In this document: positions 46,268 through 55,359 of the stretch, in pieces | How positions within the stretch are numbered: position 1 is the first letter of the stretch | How the letters are laid out: the number at the start of each line of letters is the position of its first letter | NCBI RefSeq assembly: GCF_022557175.1 | Contig: NZ_CP092915.1 | Coordinates: 6,076,001 to 6,140,000 of the forward strand | DNA length: 64,000 nucleotides | Direction of reading: 5' to 3' | DNA from: Mycolicibacterium sp. YH-1 | GTDB lineage: Bacteria; Actinomycetota; Actinomycetes; Mycobacteriales; Mycobacteriaceae | Translations under genes and position numbers: made by a program | Notes under the pieces: generated by a model | Told to the model about the DNA's origin: nothing | What the model saw: the letters and a program-made list of their open reading frames with translations, nothing else | Database searches by the model: none

Positions 46268-47239
46268 ATGGACACCACGAAGACCACCGGCGCCGCGGCG
46301 ACCGTCATCATTGGCCAGAGGGTGCGGGAGGGCTGCGAGCAATCCTTCGAAAGCTGGCAGCTGGATATGAACTCGCGTGCCGCGACATACCCGGGATTCC
46401 TTGGCGCCGAGATCAACCCGCCAACCCATGTGCAGCCGGACTGGGTGGTGGTGTACCGCTTCGACTCGGTCGCGCACGTCCAGGCCTGGATCAACAGCGC
46501 AACCCGACAGGAACGGCTGACCGTTGGCCAGCAGTTCTTCGACGGCCCTGGGACCCAGCAGGTGATCAGCGGAGGGACCCGGCCGACCGACCCGCTGGTG
46601 ACCGTGGTGGTCACCCATCGCGTCGACCCGGAGTCCGTCGACGACTTCCTGGCCTGGCAGGAGCGACTTCGCCTGGCCGAGAGCACGTTCGATGGATTCC
46701 GCGGCACCGAGTTGTTCCGCCCGGTCGAGGGTGTCCAGGACGAGTGGACCGCGCTGTACCGCTACGACAACGCGGACAATCTCGACAAGTGGCTGATCTC
46801 GAAGGAGCGTCAGGCACTGCTCGCCGAGGGTGAGAAGTTCTCCGACTTCCACTCGCGGACCATCGACAACTCGTTCGGCAGCTGGTTCGCGTTCGACGAG
46901 CGCGGACAGGAGGCGCCTCCCCCGTCGGATCTCAAGACCTCGATAGCGGTCTGGGTGGGCCTGTATCCGACGGTGGTGATGATCGCACTGGTGCTGTCGC
47001 CACTGCACATGCCGCTATGGCTCGGCATGCTGATCGGCAATCTGATGTCGAGCTTCGCGATGAGTTTCGTGACCATGCCGTACTACGTCAACCCGCTCCT
47101 GAAGCGCTGGCTGCGACCGCCACCGGACGTGCCTCTGGCCAAGACGAACCTGCGCGGCACCTATATCGTGATCGGCGCGCTGGCGGTCTGGACGGTGGTC
47201 TTCTATCTGGTCACCAGGGTCTTCTGGACCCTGCCCTAG
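46268..47239 (+). CDS. membrane protein with two antibiotic-biosynthesis-monooxygenase (ABM) domains
   Basis: A 323-residue protein. Residues 10-100 and 108-200 are two copies of a ferredoxin-like ABM domain (compare QSFESWQLDMNSRAATYPGFLGAEI with DDFLAWQERLRLAESTFDGFRGTEL), each followed by a VxVYRF/ALYRYD strand. Residues 225-320 hold two or three membrane helices (VWVGLYPTVVMIALVLSP, LGMLIGNLMSSFAMSFVTMP, YIVIGALAVWTVVFYLV). It starts 2 bases after the Mo subunit stop, so it belongs to that operon. Possible roles are quinone or flavin-free oxidation, or a membrane anchor for the Mo enzyme; neither is shown. Confidence 0.85.
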   Translation: MDTTKTTGAAATVIIGQRVREGCEQSFESWQLDMNSRAATYPGFLGAEINPPTHVQPDWVVVYRFDSVAHVQAWINSATRQERLTVGQQFFDGPGTQQVISGGTRPTDPLVTVVVTHRVDPESVDDFLAWQERLRLAESTFDGFRGTELFRPVEGVQDEWTALYRYDNADNLDKWLISKERQALLAEGEKFSDFHSRTIDNSFGSWFAFDERGQEAPPPSDLKTSIAVWVGLYPTVVMIALVLSPLHMPLWLGMLIGNLMSSFAMSFVTMPYYVNPLLKRWLRPPPDVPLAKTNLRGTYIVIGALAVWTVVFYLVTRVFWTLP

Positions 47240-50200
47240 CGCCCGCCGAGCGCGGCCACCGCGGCAGGCCCCGCGACCACGGCCACTGTGACAAGCGGTT
47301 TGGGCGCGAGCGTCTTGGCCTCAGGCGTGCCCCGAACCAGACCGATCTTGCGAACCTCGGCGCCGGTCGGGGCGGCGGCACTGATCAGGAGGTCGGCACC
47401 GGAGGTAGTGCTGGTGGTCGCCACCGTCACACCCTTGGCGCCGGGAATCGGGGCGAAGGAGGCGATCTGGGCGAACGCGACGGTCGAGTCGTGGTGATTG
47501 GGACTGTCCACGTACATCTTGGGCTGACCGTCCAGCCGTGATCCAGTCGACCACACCCGGACCGTGTCGCCACCGGCCTGTCCGGTCACGATGCTCTGGG
47601 CTCCACCCTCAGCACCGGCCACCCAGCCGGTGGCCAGCGTGGCTCCGCCGGTGTACGCCTCGTCGAATGCCAGGAACTCCGAGGTGATCTCGGGCTCATT
47701 GGGCTTTCTATGATGCCCGGCTGCCGCGGTCCCGTCTGCCTGCGCGCGGGCGGTCGGGGTGAACAGGTCATAGCGGAAGGTCTTGATCCGCGCCGGCTCA
47801 CCCGGGCCCGGCGCGGTCACGATGCTGTGCCGTCCCGATCCCGCATCGACCAGGCCGGTGGACAGCGTCACACCGCTGCTGGATCCCGGATATGGCGTGA
47901 ACGCCGAGAACACCTTCGGCGCGGTACCCAGGTCACCGAGATCCGACGAGTAGACCGTGACCTGCGAGTCGACTCCCGGCCCGGTCGCCACGATGATGTT
48001 GTCAGCCATCGAGTTCCCGTCGATGTCGGCCCCCGCCACCCGGACCCCGCCGGTGAAGCCCGCGTCGAACGGCGCGAACCGGGCTATCTCGGTCTTGAAC
48101 ACGCCGTCCTTCGTGTCGTTGCCGTCGTAGACGGCGACCTCGGGTGAGGCGCCCTCACCGGTACCCGCCACCAGGTCGAGGATCATGTCGCCGTTGACAT
48201 CGGCCATGGCGACGTTGGGCATGCCCTCGAAGTCCGGGAACGGCACGACGGTCTGGAGCACCTTGTCGCCATTGCCATCTCGCACCTGCACGGTCGCGGG
48301 TCCGCCATTGGTCCCTGGTACCGCAACGGCATACGTCGACACCTCTGGGATGACGCTGATGAGCGCCATGAGGCCGTTGTCCTCGTGATTGAGCCGGTGA
48401 CAGTGGATCACATACGTCCCGGTGAACTCTAGAAACTCCTGACGCAGGGTCAACTTCGCCGGGGTGCTGACGACATGCATATCGTTGAATATCGGGGCGG
48501 GCACGTTCACGTTGTCGAGCCCCCACGCCTGCACACCCGTCACTCCGCGATTCGGGTCATCGATCGACATCACCTGAAAGTCGTTGACGTGGATGTGCAT
48601 CGGATGCGCATCGTTGTTCAAGTTGGTGATCTGCCACTCCTCCACGGAGTTCAGTCGCGGCTGAATCAGTGGGACGTTAGGAAACGAGTTCCCCTCGAAC
48701 ATGTAGGTGACGGCCTTGGGATCATTCTTGCTGAACCCCTCGGCTCCGATTGCGTCCGTGATCGTCAGCGCCCGATTGACCGTGGGTGTCATCACCGATG
48801 TGTCGACGAATGACGTGTACGCGTCCAGGTTCTGGCCCGGCTCGAAGACAGTTTTCTGCCCTTGGCCGCTGGTATCGGGAGTCGCGTGGATCAGGGTCTG
48901 AGTGGGGAACACGAAGAAACCATCGGCGAAGCTGAGGTACTTCGGATCCACGGTCAGGGTGCCGAGCACCGCAGGCGAGTTCTCCGTGCCGTTGTTGGTG
49001 TACAGAACACCGGGGTTCACCAATGGCTTCGCATGCGGGTCAGGGGGGAAGTCCAGGACCAGGTCGCCTTCCTTGGGCATCGTGACAGCGATCGCGTACC
49101 GCGACCCCGGCGGAACGTTGAGCGTTGTGCCGTCGCCGTACACCGGCCTGCCGACCTGCGTGTACGGGTTGCCGTCCTGTCCGACGATCGTGAACTTCGG
49201 ATGGTTACCCGTCGCGGTCTCAGTCAATCGGACTGTCATATAGGCGATATCGCTGACGTTGGCCACAACCCAGATCTCCGTTTGGCCCGGCTTGATCTTC
49301 AACTCCGGTTGAAACTGGCCGTTGACGGTGAACTGCAGATCGCGCTCGTTCTCCGGCAGGGTGGGATTCTCGGCGACCTTCTTCGACGGGCTGTCGAAGC
49401 TGATCAGGTTCGACGGGATGAACTGGGTCTGTCCGCGGTTGTTGTGCGGTGACAGCGGCCCGGACCACCAGGGCGTGATGTATTGGGCGCCTTCGGTCGT
49501 CTCGGCGAGGTTCAACGGCGCCAGGCTCGGCCGGTATGTGCCGTCGGCGAGTTGCGATCCCTCGGGTGGTTTCAGCGTGCTCACCCACTGCGGCCACGTC
49601 AGGTCATTCAGCTGATGGCCGGTGCCGTTGCGGTCGAAGACGTAGTTGTACTGAATCGCCATGGTGCGCACCGGAATGTCGTTCTCCGTCACCAAGGGCA
49701 GGTTGCCGTCGGGTCTACCGATCTCGAGCAGACCGGCCAGTCCCCTGTAGGTTTGCTGCGCCGTCATGGTGTGGCGGTGACTGTGGTACCAGTACAGCCC
49801 GTTGGGCATGTTCTTCGGCACGTCGTAGGTATAGGTGTTGCCCATCCCGGCGGGAATCGACAGCAGCACGTTGTCGGCGTTGCCGTCCGGGCTGACGTGC
49901 AACCCGTGGGTGTGCAGGTTCAGCGGTGATTCGGTGAGCGTCGGCGGGTAGATCGGCACCTGACCACCCACGGGCGTGAACGCCGGATCGTAGAAGTCCT
50001 GGATGGCCAGGTCCCGAAGATCGTTGTCGTAGTGGATGATCAATCGCTCGCCGGGCTCGACGCGCAGGGTGGGCGCGGGGTACAGGTTGTCACCCTTGGT
50101 TAAGCCGTCCGAGCTTGTCCCCTTGATGAGATCAAATCCGTAGACCAGGAAGTTCGTCACCGGTTCCTTGACGGTGTCCAGGTTGACCGTGCCCTGATGT

Positions 50201-50406
50201 GCCGAGAGTCGTACCTCCAGCACACCGTCGCGGCTCGACAGACGCACCGGTTCGCGGAATGGCGCCGGTTTGCCGTCGGCTCCCGCGAAGACACCCGGCT
50301 GCGGGTTGGTCGACACCCTCTGTTCGGATGAGCAGCCCGCAAGCGACACCGTCATGACGACGACGAGCACCGTGGCACAAACCGACTTGACTCGACGAAC
50401 CGACAT
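47236..50406 (-). CDS. lipoprotein multicopper oxidase with C-terminal FG-GAP/propeller-like domain
   Basis: A 1056-residue exported lipoprotein (lipobox LAGC, Cys25). Copper ligands lie in HTHG (165-168), YWYHSHRH (205-212), HPMHIH (601-606) and HCHRLNHEDNGLM (668-680), the four blocks of a complete type 1/2/3 multicopper oxidase. The type 1 axial position (His674 plus five) is Leu679, with Met680 next. From about 690 to the end a separate beta-rich region has repeated D-x-N-G-D-x-x-D-like calcium loops (ADVNGDMILDL, ADIDGNSMADN) and GTGEGASPEVAVYDG-type strands, as in FG-GAP/VCBS propellers. Most bacterial enzymes are 450-650 residues, so the fusion is notable. Likely oxidises a metal or phenolic substrate at the cell surface. 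Confidence 0.92.
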   Translation of the reverse strand: MSVRRVKSVCATVLVVVMTVSLAGCSSEQRVSTNPQPGVFAGADGKPAPFREPVRLSSRDGVLEVRLSAHQGTVNLDTVKEPVTNFLVYGFDLIKGTSSDGLTKGDNLYPAPTLRVEPGERLIIHYDNDLRDLAIQDFYDPAFTPVGGQVPIYPPTLTESPLNLHTHGLHVSPDGNADNVLLSIPAGMGNTYTYDVPKNMPNGLYWYHSHRHTMTAQQTYRGLAGLLEIGRPDGNLPLVTENDIPVRTMAIQYNYVFDRNGTGHQLNDLTWPQWVSTLKPPEGSQLADGTYRPSLAPLNLAETTEGAQYITPWWSGPLSPHNNRGQTQFIPSNLISFDSPSKKVAENPTLPENERDLQFTVNGQFQPELKIKPGQTEIWVVANVSDIAYMTVRLTETATGNHPKFTIVGQDGNPYTQVGRPVYGDGTTLNVPPGSRYAIAVTMPKEGDLVLDFPPDPHAKPLVNPGVLYTNNGTENSPAVLGTLTVDPKYLSFADGFFVFPTQTLIHATPDTSGQGQKTVFEPGQNLDAYTSFVDTSVMTPTVNRALTITDAIGAEGFSKNDPKAVTYMFEGNSFPNVPLIQPRLNSVEEWQITNLNNDAHPMHIHVNDFQVMSIDDPNRGVTGVQAWGLDNVNVPAPIFNDMHVVSTPAKLTLRQEFLEFTGTYVIHCHRLNHEDNGLMALISVIPEVSTYAVAVPGTNGGPATVQVRDGNGDKVLQTVVPFPDFEGMPNVAMADVNGDMILDLVAGTGEGASPEVAVYDGNDTKDGVFKTEIARFAPFDAGFTGGVRVAGADIDGNSMADNIIVATGPGVDSQVTVYSSDLGDLGTAPKVFSAFTPYPGSSSGVTLSTGLVDAGSGRHSIVTAPGPGEPARIKTFRYDLFTPTARAQADGTAAAGHHRKPNEPEITSEFLAFDEAYTGGATLATGWVAGAEGGAQSIVTGQAGGDTVRVWSTGSRLDGQPKMYVDSPNHHDSTVAFAQIASFAPIPGAKGVTVATTSTTSGADLLISAAAPTGAEVRKIGLVRGTPEAKTLAPKPLVTVAVVAGPAAVAALGGR

Positions 50407-50536
50407 TCGCCCCCCTGCGACGATGGTGCTCAGCGACATCGCCGAGGAACTCAAACGGTACCGAGGTGCAACGGCAAAGTTGCCACTTTCGCACATTGTC
50501 GCCGTCGTTGAGGCTCCGTGCTGGCCGTCTCCGTGC

Positions 50537-51418
50537 TCAGCGGCCACACCTGCGCAGCGGTTCGAGTAGGCGCAGGATCTCCGCAACGATCACGTCTGGC
50601 TCGGTGAACATCACGTAATGGCCCGAACGAGTCGACTCCACGAGCCGGGCATCGGCCAGGTTCTTGGCCGTGACGCGATGAGCGTTGTTGAGCTTGGATC
50701 GCATCGATCGCTCCCCCCAGCGCGGTTTCGTCCCGGTGATCACCGAGACAGGGATGCCCTCGAATGTGCAGGGGTGCTGTAGAAGTCGGCGTAGGCCTGG
50801 AATCACCTCGCGGTTCTCGGATGTCACGACTCGGGCCCCACGCACGGTGAAGTCGTTGCGGAGGTCGGCGTAAACGTCGGCAGGGAGGTCGCGGCCGATC
50901 CGCGCGAACAATCGGTAGAGTCCCGTCCGCGCGAGAGCCATGGTCAACCGGCTACTCATGGCGAATTGTCGTTCGGCTTGGGGTGTGAGGAGGGCCGCGG
51001 CATTCTCGTCGGTCTGGTCGACGAGAACCAGTCCGCAGATGTCGAATTCGTCACGGGCACTGAGGTTCCGAATGATCGGGCCGCCCCAGCTCGCGCCGAC
51101 CAGGACGAAAGGACCGTCCAGTGCGCTCAACACTTGGGTGAGGTCATCGGTGATGCGGTCGAGTGTGCGGGGCGCGTGATCCTCATCGCTGCGTCCCATG
51201 CCGGCGCGGTCATAGACCACTGTGGTCGCCCGCTCCGAGACGCGGGGTGCAACAAGGCCCCAGATGGCACCCGAGATACCGATGCCCGACTCCAAGACCA
51301 CGGTCGGGCCGCCGGCGCCCTGTCTGCGGTAGTGAATTCGTCGGCCGTCTCGCAGCACGAGGGTATGGGATGCGCCCGTGGTGTGCCGAGGAGAATCGCC
51401 ACTTCTCACACGTGGCAT
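50537..51418 (-). CDS. alpha/beta hydrolase
   Basis: A 293-residue hydrolase with an intact triad: nucleophile Ser in GASWGG, acid probably in the region around SVITGTKP to the late strand, and His in SGHYVMFTEP. VVYDRAGMGRSD is the strand-4 region of the fold. It is 130 bases upstream of the multicopper oxidase on the same strand. Substrate unknown. The start (MPRVRSGDSPRH) is followed by a polar head before the first strand HTLVLRDGRRIHY; a later start is possible. Confidence 0.88.
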   Translation of the reverse strand: MPRVRSGDSPRHTTGASHTLVLRDGRRIHYRRQGAGGPTVVLESGIGISGAIWGLVAPRVSERATTVVYDRAGMGRSDEDHAPRTLDRITDDLTQVLSALDGPFVLVGASWGGPIIRNLSARDEFDICGLVLVDQTDENAAALLTPQAERQFAMSSRLTMALARTGLYRLFARIGRDLPADVYADLRNDFTVRGARVVTSENREVIPGLRRLLQHPCTFEGIPVSVITGTKPRWGERSMRSKLNNAHRVTAKNLADARLVESTRSGHYVMFTEPDVIVAEILRLLEPLRRCGR

Positions 51419-51621
51419 CTCATGAGCTCCGACCTGCAGGAAGCTAAGTCCCGCAAAAGGGGGCCAGCTCCGTTACCTCCAGAAACACACAGCCTACCCG
51501 GTTGATCGGCAGCGTGGCACCTCGCCGAAACTCAGCCATTGGGTACCGATTCGGGTAACCTGTGGGCGCGCGAGGCGGGTTGGGCCCGCAGCGCTTGCTC
51601 GCGGAGAGTCGAACGGAAACG

Positions 51622-53940
51622 ATGCTGAGCTACCTGCGGCGGGCCTGGTCCAGGGTGGAGAGCCCGATTCGTTTCGACGGTCCACTCGAGGCCCAGTTCC
51701 GGATGTATTTCAACCGTGTGGGGCGCAATTCGAGGTCAGAGTTGTGGCTGATCCTGCTGGTGGTCATCACGGTCGTGCTGATCGGCAATCGAGTGCTTCT
51801 AGACGTGCCGCACGACGTGCTGCCGCTGGGCCGTTTCCTGGTCATCGGTGTCCTGGTTCCGATGGTGTTGCGCTGGCTCAGTGGCGATCGCAGTCCGCTA
51901 CGCAAGTGGTCGTCGATCTTGTTCATCACGTCGGTGTACATCGATATCGGCGCCATGATGGCGCTACGGATTGCCTGCCTGGACAACGGTATCGACGTCG
52001 TTCCGTTGGTGATGCCCATCGCGATCCTCATGAGCCTGATCGTCGTGCAGATCCGTTTCGTGGTCCTGGCTCCGGCGATCCTCCTGGGACTGGCCGCCTT
52101 GATTGGTATCGAGCTGTGGGCGTTCGAAGCCGACAGCAACGGACTCTTCGATGTCGCGGCCGCTACTGCAATGGTGACAGTCGCTCTCACCGCGGCCTAC
52201 AACCTCGAACGCTGGACCCGCATCGGCTGGCTGCGTCAACGCGAGTTGGATGTCTTGACCAAAACCGATCCGCTCACCGGCCTAGCGAATCGGCGGCATT
52301 TCGGTGAAGTACTGCGGTCGACGATCGAGTCCGCAGGCCAGCGCGACGGCGAGATCGCGCTGATGATCCTGGATCTCGACCACTTCAAGACCTACAACGA
52401 CCAGTACGGGCACCCCGCAGGGGATCGGTGCCTGGCCGCCGTCGGCGAGTATCTGACGACGGCGACAGGAACCGCCGGGTTCGCCGCCCGCCTCGGCGGC
52501 GAGGAGTTCGCCGTCCTCTGGTTCGATGACACCTCGGTTGCCGCACGCGGCGAGCAACTGCGCCTTGGCCTGTCCGATATCACGCTGGAGCCGCTGCCCG
52601 GCGTCATGGTCACGGTCACCGCGTCAGCTGGACTCGCGAGTGTCAGGCCCGGCAATAGTGCTGTCGACGGCGTCGTGAGTGACCTGTTCGCGCGCGCAGA
52701 CACCGCGCTGTATCAGGCCAAGGCTGGCGGACGTGACTCGTTGGCCGTATTCGCCGGACAGCGACTTCGCGGCTCCCGTGATCGACACGGTGCCCCAGCC
52801 GACAAGCCGCCACCTGACAGCGACGTCACGCTACCGCGGTCACTGCGCTTTGAGGAGGGCGCCGAATCGGAGTTCCAGAGAGTGTTCGCGGCCGAAGGAC
52901 GTAGCGCGCGCCGGCTCATCATGATCGGCCTGCTCGCTGTGATTGCGCTGCTGCTGACGTTTCAGACTCCGCTGTTGAAGATTCCGCCGGAAGCTGACCG
53001 CCTTGGCCGACTGACGCTCATCTTCGGGCTGACACCGGGCGCGCTGCTGGCATTGGTGGGCAACACGTGGACCCGCCTGAATCGTTGGGCGCCACACCTG
53101 TACATCGCCGGGGTGGCGGTCATCCTGTGCGCCCAGATGACCGAACGGGTGATGCAGCTGCCGCAGGGCTACGACGTGGTGCCGCTGATCATGCCGCTAT
53201 CGGTGCTGCTGAGCCTGACCGTGGTCCAAATCCCCTTCACCATGCTGGCTCCCGCTGCGCTGGTGGGACTGACTGGGATCGTGGCCGTCGAACTCATTGC
53301 CTTCCCCATCACAGGTAATCGACTGCTCGCCGTCAGCGCATGCATCGTGATGGTGTCGGTGACACTGCGCTTCTCCTACAAATCCGAGCGCTCCCGACGG
53401 ATCAGCTGGCTCGCCGAACAGCGATTGGACGAACTCGCCCGAGAAGACCCCTTGACCGAACTGGCCAACCGCCGACAGTTCGATGAGTCGGTATGCGATC
53501 TGCTCGGCTCGGCGACGCAGGACGATCGGCAGGTCGTGTTCATGATTCTTGATATCGACCATTTCAAGGGCTACAACGACAGTTTGGGCCATCTCGCCGG
53601 CGACGAGTGCCTGCGCACAGTGGGCCGCTACCTCGCCGAGGTGATGGCCCCACTGAACGGGCTCGCAGCGCGACTCGGGGGTGAGGAGTTCGCGATCGTC
53701 TGGATCGACACCGATGGCCACGGTGTCGATCGAGCCGAACAGATACAACGCGGTATCCCGCAACTGGGGATACCGCCAGCGCCAGGGAGTTCGGCGGTGA
53801 CAGTCTCAGCGGGAATCATCGTCGCACCCGCACACAGCGATCCCGCGACGCGGGCACACGAACTTCACCAACGAGCCGACGCCGCACTCTATGCCGCCAA
53901 ACGCGCAGGACGGGATCGCGCACACGTTTCCAGCGGCTGA
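51622..53940 (+). CDS. tandem-duplicated membrane diguanylate cyclase (TM-GGDEF-TM-GGDEF)
   Basis: A 772-residue protein made of two copies of the same unit. Copy 1 (about 15-375): six membrane helices, then a GGDEF domain with GGEEF at 292-296. Copy 2 (about 404-768): six helices, then GGEEF at 686-690. The membrane parts align by eye, e.g. DVVPLVMPIAILMSLIVVQI with DVVPLIMPLSVLLSLTVVQI, and both GGDEF domains keep DLDHFKTYND/DIDHFKGYND. Both active loops are intact (GGEEF), so cyclic-di-GMP synthesis is likely; neither has an RxxD inhibitory site five residues upstream. ATG 51622 is used, although GTG 51562 is possible. A second GGDEF gene follows. Confidence 0.9.
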   Translation: MLSYLRRAWSRVESPIRFDGPLEAQFRMYFNRVGRNSRSELWLILLVVITVVLIGNRVLLDVPHDVLPLGRFLVIGVLVPMVLRWLSGDRSPLRKWSSILFITSVYIDIGAMMALRIACLDNGIDVVPLVMPIAILMSLIVVQIRFVVLAPAILLGLAALIGIELWAFEADSNGLFDVAAATAMVTVALTAAYNLERWTRIGWLRQRELDVLTKTDPLTGLANRRHFGEVLRSTIESAGQRDGEIALMILDLDHFKTYNDQYGHPAGDRCLAAVGEYLTTATGTAGFAARLGGEEFAVLWFDDTSVAARGEQLRLGLSDITLEPLPGVMVTVTASAGLASVRPGNSAVDGVVSDLFARADTALYQAKAGGRDSLAVFAGQRLRGSRDRHGAPADKPPPDSDVTLPRSLRFEEGAESEFQRVFAAEGRSARRLIMIGLLAVIALLLTFQTPLLKIPPEADRLGRLTLIFGLTPGALLALVGNTWTRLNRWAPHLYIAGVAVILCAQMTERVMQLPQGYDVVPLIMPLSVLLSLTVVQIPFTMLAPAALVGLTGIVAVELIAFPITGNRLLAVSACIVMVSVTLRFSYKSERSRRISWLAEQRLDELAREDPLTELANRRQFDESVCDLLGSATQDDRQVVFMILDIDHFKGYNDSLGHLAGDECLRTVGRYLAEVMAPLNGLAARLGGEEFAIVWIDTDGHGVDRAEQIQRGIPQLGIPPAPGSSAVTVSAGIIVAPAHSDPATRAHELHQRADAALYAAKRAGRDRAHVSSG

Positions 53941-54080
53941 TGTAGTGCTCCCCGGAAGTCCCTGTTGGCCGGTACTGAGGCGACGTGGTTGGGGCGCCAA
54001 CCGGGCGAGCAGGCTCGAAATGGCCTGACTAGTCTGTTTGCCATGTCGGCGGTGTCAAGCGTTGCGAAGGAGTGCTTGCG

Positions 54081-55244
54081 GTGATCGGCGCCGCGGCCTG
54101 GTCGTCTGGCAAACGGAACTACAGATTTGCCACCGCCGCGCTACGCGAGGGTCGGTTCATGTGGTTGTTCACCCGTATCGCTGCGGCGAGTTGCTTTGCC
54201 CTCGCCGTCCTGGTCGCCATGGTGCAGGTCCACCCGGCCGGACCCAGCGGCATGGCTGCGCGGGGCGCACAGGCCGCCGTACTGCTGTCGGCCGTTGCGG
54301 TGGGGGCTCGCTGGCGGTGGGGGTTATGGCCGTCCTATCGGCAAGCGGTGATCGTTGCTGTGTGGCTGGACGTGTCGATTGCTGTCCTCGCGGTCACGAT
54401 GTCGACCCCGGTGGCTGGGCTCTGCGTCGTGTTGTTCATGGGGCTCAACGGGGTGTTCGTCGCCTTCCTCATGGGCTGGCGGATGCAGATGGTGCATCTC
54501 GCGTTCTGTTGCGCGGTCATCGCGGTGATTGTCACGGACGCGGCCTTCGGTGCGGGCGAGGACCTCGCGACGGTGGCCCTCCTGCTCGCCCCCACCCTCA
54601 CCTGGGTGCTGGTGGTATCGCTATGCGGCTCCTGGCTGGTCGAGTACGGGCGCAAGGCGGTCCGCGAGACTGCGCGCTCAGCCCACTACGACCCACTGAC
54701 CGGTCTGCGCAACCGACGCGGCATGTACGCCGCGGTCAAAAGCACACTGAGCCGGACCGGTGACCCGATCACCATCGTGGCCGCGGTGTGCGATATCGAC
54801 AGGTTCAAGCAACTCAACGACCGCGACGGGCACGCGGCCGGTGACGCCGCGCTGGTTGCGAAAGCCGAGCAGCTGAGACTACTGGCGGCTCGTGCCGAAC
54901 TCACCGCCCGTATCGGTGGTGATGAGCTGGTCCTGGTCGCCTTCACGGCCGACACCGAGACCGACGTCGCGGTCGGGGAACTGCTCAACAGGCTTGATCC
55001 GCTCACCCGCGCCGACGCCGACGTTCCCCTGACGGCCAGCGTCGGCATCGCGACACACAGCACTAGCGACCCGCATTTCAGCCTCGACGATGTCCTGCGG
55101 CATGCCGATGCCGCCATGTATGACGCGAAACGCGGCGGGGGCGGGGCGTGTGTTGTCCACCGGCCTGGACTCACGCAGCCTGCCAGGCACGCAGCGGCCG
55201 TCCACCGTTCCGCTCCGCTGGTCGAGTGTGACTGCCACAGCTAG
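54081..55244 (+). CDS. membrane GGDEF-domain protein
   Basis: A 387-residue protein with about six membrane helices in residues 28-190 and one C-terminal GGDEF domain. The domain starts DPLTGLRNRRGMYAAV, continues CDIDRFKQLNDRDGHAAGD and has the active loop GGDEL (279-283), a conservative variant of GGDEF. No RxxD inhibitory site is present. The GTG at 54081 is chosen since AAGGAG lies 8 bases before it. The N-terminal sensor is different from that of the tandem protein just upstream. It is probably a second diguanylate cyclase; a regulatory, inactive role is possible. Confidence 0.88.
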   Translation: MIGAAAWSSGKRNYRFATAALREGRFMWLFTRIAAASCFALAVLVAMVQVHPAGPSGMAARGAQAAVLLSAVAVGARWRWGLWPSYRQAVIVAVWLDVSIAVLAVTMSTPVAGLCVVLFMGLNGVFVAFLMGWRMQMVHLAFCCAVIAVIVTDAAFGAGEDLATVALLLAPTLTWVLVVSLCGSWLVEYGRKAVRETARSAHYDPLTGLRNRRGMYAAVKSTLSRTGDPITIVAAVCDIDRFKQLNDRDGHAAGDAALVAKAEQLRLLAARAELTARIGGDELVLVAFTADTETDVAVGELLNRLDPLTRADADVPLTASVGIATHSTSDPHFSLDDVLRHADAAMYDAKRGGGGACVVHRPGLTQPARHAAAVHRSAPLVECDCHS

Positions 55245-55280
55245 CAATTTGCCCCGTCAGGCAAAGATCCTGCACGGAGA

Positions 55281-55354
55281 ACCTTCCAGGATTCGTGGAT
55301 AATGTGTCGGTCCGTTAATATTTAGCAAACGTCGGACACTCAACCCTGGAAGGT
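55281..55354 (+). promoter_or_regulatory. promoter with nested inverted repeats before the GT-C gene
   Basis: ACCTTCCAGG (55281-55290) and its exact complement CCTGGAAGGT (55345-55354) flank a 54-base AT-rich segment that contains a second partial dyad (GTGTCGG with CGGACAC) and a TAATAT -10-like element (55316-55321). The outer arm ends just before the ATG at 55360 and includes the GGAAGG that could bind ribosomes, so folding could hide it. Confidence 0.5.
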
Positions 55355-55359
55355 CGGCG

